Positions 62,899 to 64,000 of a DNA stretch of 64,000 nucleotides are shown one piece after another. The notes below the pieces were generated by a model. The model saw only the letters and a list, made by a program, of their open reading frames with translations. It did no database searches and was not told where the DNA came from. A program made the translations under genes and the position numbers. Within the stretch, counting starts at the first letter, position 1. Each line of letters starts with the position of its first letter. Source of the stretch: Cycas panzhihuaensis (Eukaryota > Cycadophyta); NCBI GenBank assembly GCA_023213395.1, contig CM041465.1, positions 193,075,741-193,139,740 of the forward strand, written 5' to 3'.

Positions 62899-63410
62899 CT
62901 AGCTTCCAGGTTCTTTATATAACTCTTTAAAGTAGTCCATCACTATTCCTCTTAACTGATCCTCCAACTCAATCAAGTCCCCATCCTTACTTCGTAATTT
63001 GCTAATCCTATTGTGGGCCCTATGCTTCAAGGTAGACAAATAGAAGAATTTAGTATTTCTATCTTCCTCCCTTATCCATAACTCTCTAGATTTCTGTTTC
63101 CAGTGGAGTTCCTCCTTAGTCAAAACCTCTTCTAATTTTTTGGTGGTGAGATGTTTAGTTTGATCCAACTCCTAAGTTCTTCCCTCAAGTTGGATCCTTT
63201 CCTCAATCTTTTTTAGCTCCTTCAACAGGCAGCCTTTATCTTCAAAAATATTTCCAAACACCTCCCTATTCCATATTTTGATTTATTTTTTGATCCAGTT
63301 TGGCTTCTTCGAAAACTTGAACATAGTGAATCCAGAAACTGGGATTGCCCACCACTCTCTGATCCTCTCCTTGAGATCGAGATGCTTCTGCCATATTAGT
63401 TCAAAATGAA
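62899..63410 (-). pseudogene. LINE linker between endonuclease and RT
   Basis: The frame at 63168-62899 (KEELHWKQKSRELWIREEDR, then NTKFFYLSTLKHRAHNRI) is the typical basic region before plant LINE RT. It matches the expected W-x-Q-K-S/A-R...W-x-x-x-G/E-D-x-N-T-x-F-F pattern. Confidence 0.83.
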
Positions 63411-64000
63411 AGCCCCCCCCCCCTGTTTACCTGGGTAGGATGGCTTTAGGACTAGCAGAGAATGATCCGATCCTGATTTCGGAAGAGCCTCTAGTTTAAT
63501 TCCCTCATGTTGGCGTGACCATTCATAATTGGTTAGCATTCTGTCTAGCCTTCTCTGAATGTGATTGTGTCCTAGTCTTCTGTTTGACCAAGTGTACCTA
63601 GCTCTCCTAAGAGGGACGTCTATTAGACCTCCTGATTGAAGAAATTCTCTAAGATCTGACATGCTCCTAGACCACCCTTCTTGCCCCCCTTTCTTTTCCT
63701 TTGGATTTAGAGCCGTATTGAAGTCCCCAACAACTAGCCAAGGGCCTACTCAATCTTTATGTACCTCCACCAACCTTTCCCATAAACTCTTCCTACCCTC
63801 TACTGTTATGGGGGCATAGACATTAGTGATCTAACATGACCTGTTGGTTCGCACATATACCAGACATAACATTATGAAATGTTCACTTTTGACCACCTCG
63901 TAACCATTCCACCTGCTTGGGTTCCATAGGGAGGCCAACCCCCCAGAGCCCGCTAATACCACAATAATCCTCTCTTCTCCCCTTATCCAGATCTTATTAA
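63396..64000 (-). pseudogene. LINE endonuclease (3' part)
   Basis: Endonuclease text includes WLVVGDFNTAL near 63740 (the GDFN motif), RYTWSNRRLGHNHIQRRLDR near 63590 and SGSDHSLLVLKPSYPG near 63470 (the terminal SDH motif). It nicks target DNA for target-primed reverse transcription. The start lies outside the window. Few stops are present; a C run at 63413 causes the shift seen after KQGGGAF. Confidence 0.85.

Larger units (their letters stand above)
59810..64000 (-). mobile_element. L1-type LINE inserted in TRG-B, 5' end outside window
   Basis: Minus-strand endonuclease, RT, a zinc-finger-like region and a C-terminal RNase H, followed by a 3' untranslated part and a short A tail (T run at 59810-59819). 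This is the organisation of plant L1 LINEs. GC content is clearly higher than in the LTR elements and stops are fewer, so it is probably younger. Confidence 0.88.

Overview
The window looks like intergenic DNA from a seed plant with a large, transposon-rich genome. No intact host gene, tRNA or rRNA gene was found. Almost everything is old LTR retrotransposons (Copia and Gypsy/chromovirus), nested in one another, plus an L1-type LINE. Base composition is strongly AT-rich, except in the LINE and in two host-like inserts. A conifer or other gymnosperm is possible from the density and age of the nested elements, but the sequence does not prove it.

Layout, with labels used below. CopA1 (+, 1-6204, 5' end outside the window) is a Copia relic; immediately after it lies the pol of a chromovirus, GypB1 (+, 6205-14389). 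CopC (-, 8461-13800, target duplication TCACA) is nested in GypB1. CopE (-, about 14395-19076) is a badly decayed Copia. 19077-20790 is unassigned and holds two tandem-repeat arrays. CopF (+, primer site at 21210, gag and integrase remains to about 32150) is split by CopG (-, 21628-30389), whose gag is itself split by an apparent solo LTR, SoloJ (26169-27439). GypH (-, 33538-37525) is a second chromovirus. GypB2 (+) starts with an LTR at 37526 that is related to the GypB1 LTR.

From 38309 to the end the main elements are two members of one unusual minus-strand family. TRG-A (38309-52796, target duplication GCTAG, matching 553-base LTRs) and TRG-B (55884 to beyond 59810) encode only a Gag-like protein. 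Each has a long leader, and the two leaders match until about 48700 and 58400. After that point each carries a different host-like gene fragment on the opposite strand: coiled-coil and NAC-domain pieces in TRG-A, and a piece of a plant Ig-like (Big-type) membrane-protein gene in TRG-B. CopA2 (-, 39582-47129), of the CopA1 family, is inserted inside the TRG-A gag; TRG-B shows the uninterrupted site. A LINE (-, 59810-64000, 5' end outside) is inserted in TRG-B.

Two processes explain most of the window. One is serial nesting, with target duplications and reading frames that resume across the inserts. The other is decay dominated by C-to-T and G-to-A changes: most premature stops sit where Gln or Trp is expected, which is consistent with long-term cytosine methylation. 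The most interesting system is the Gag-only TRG family with swappable host-gene cargo.
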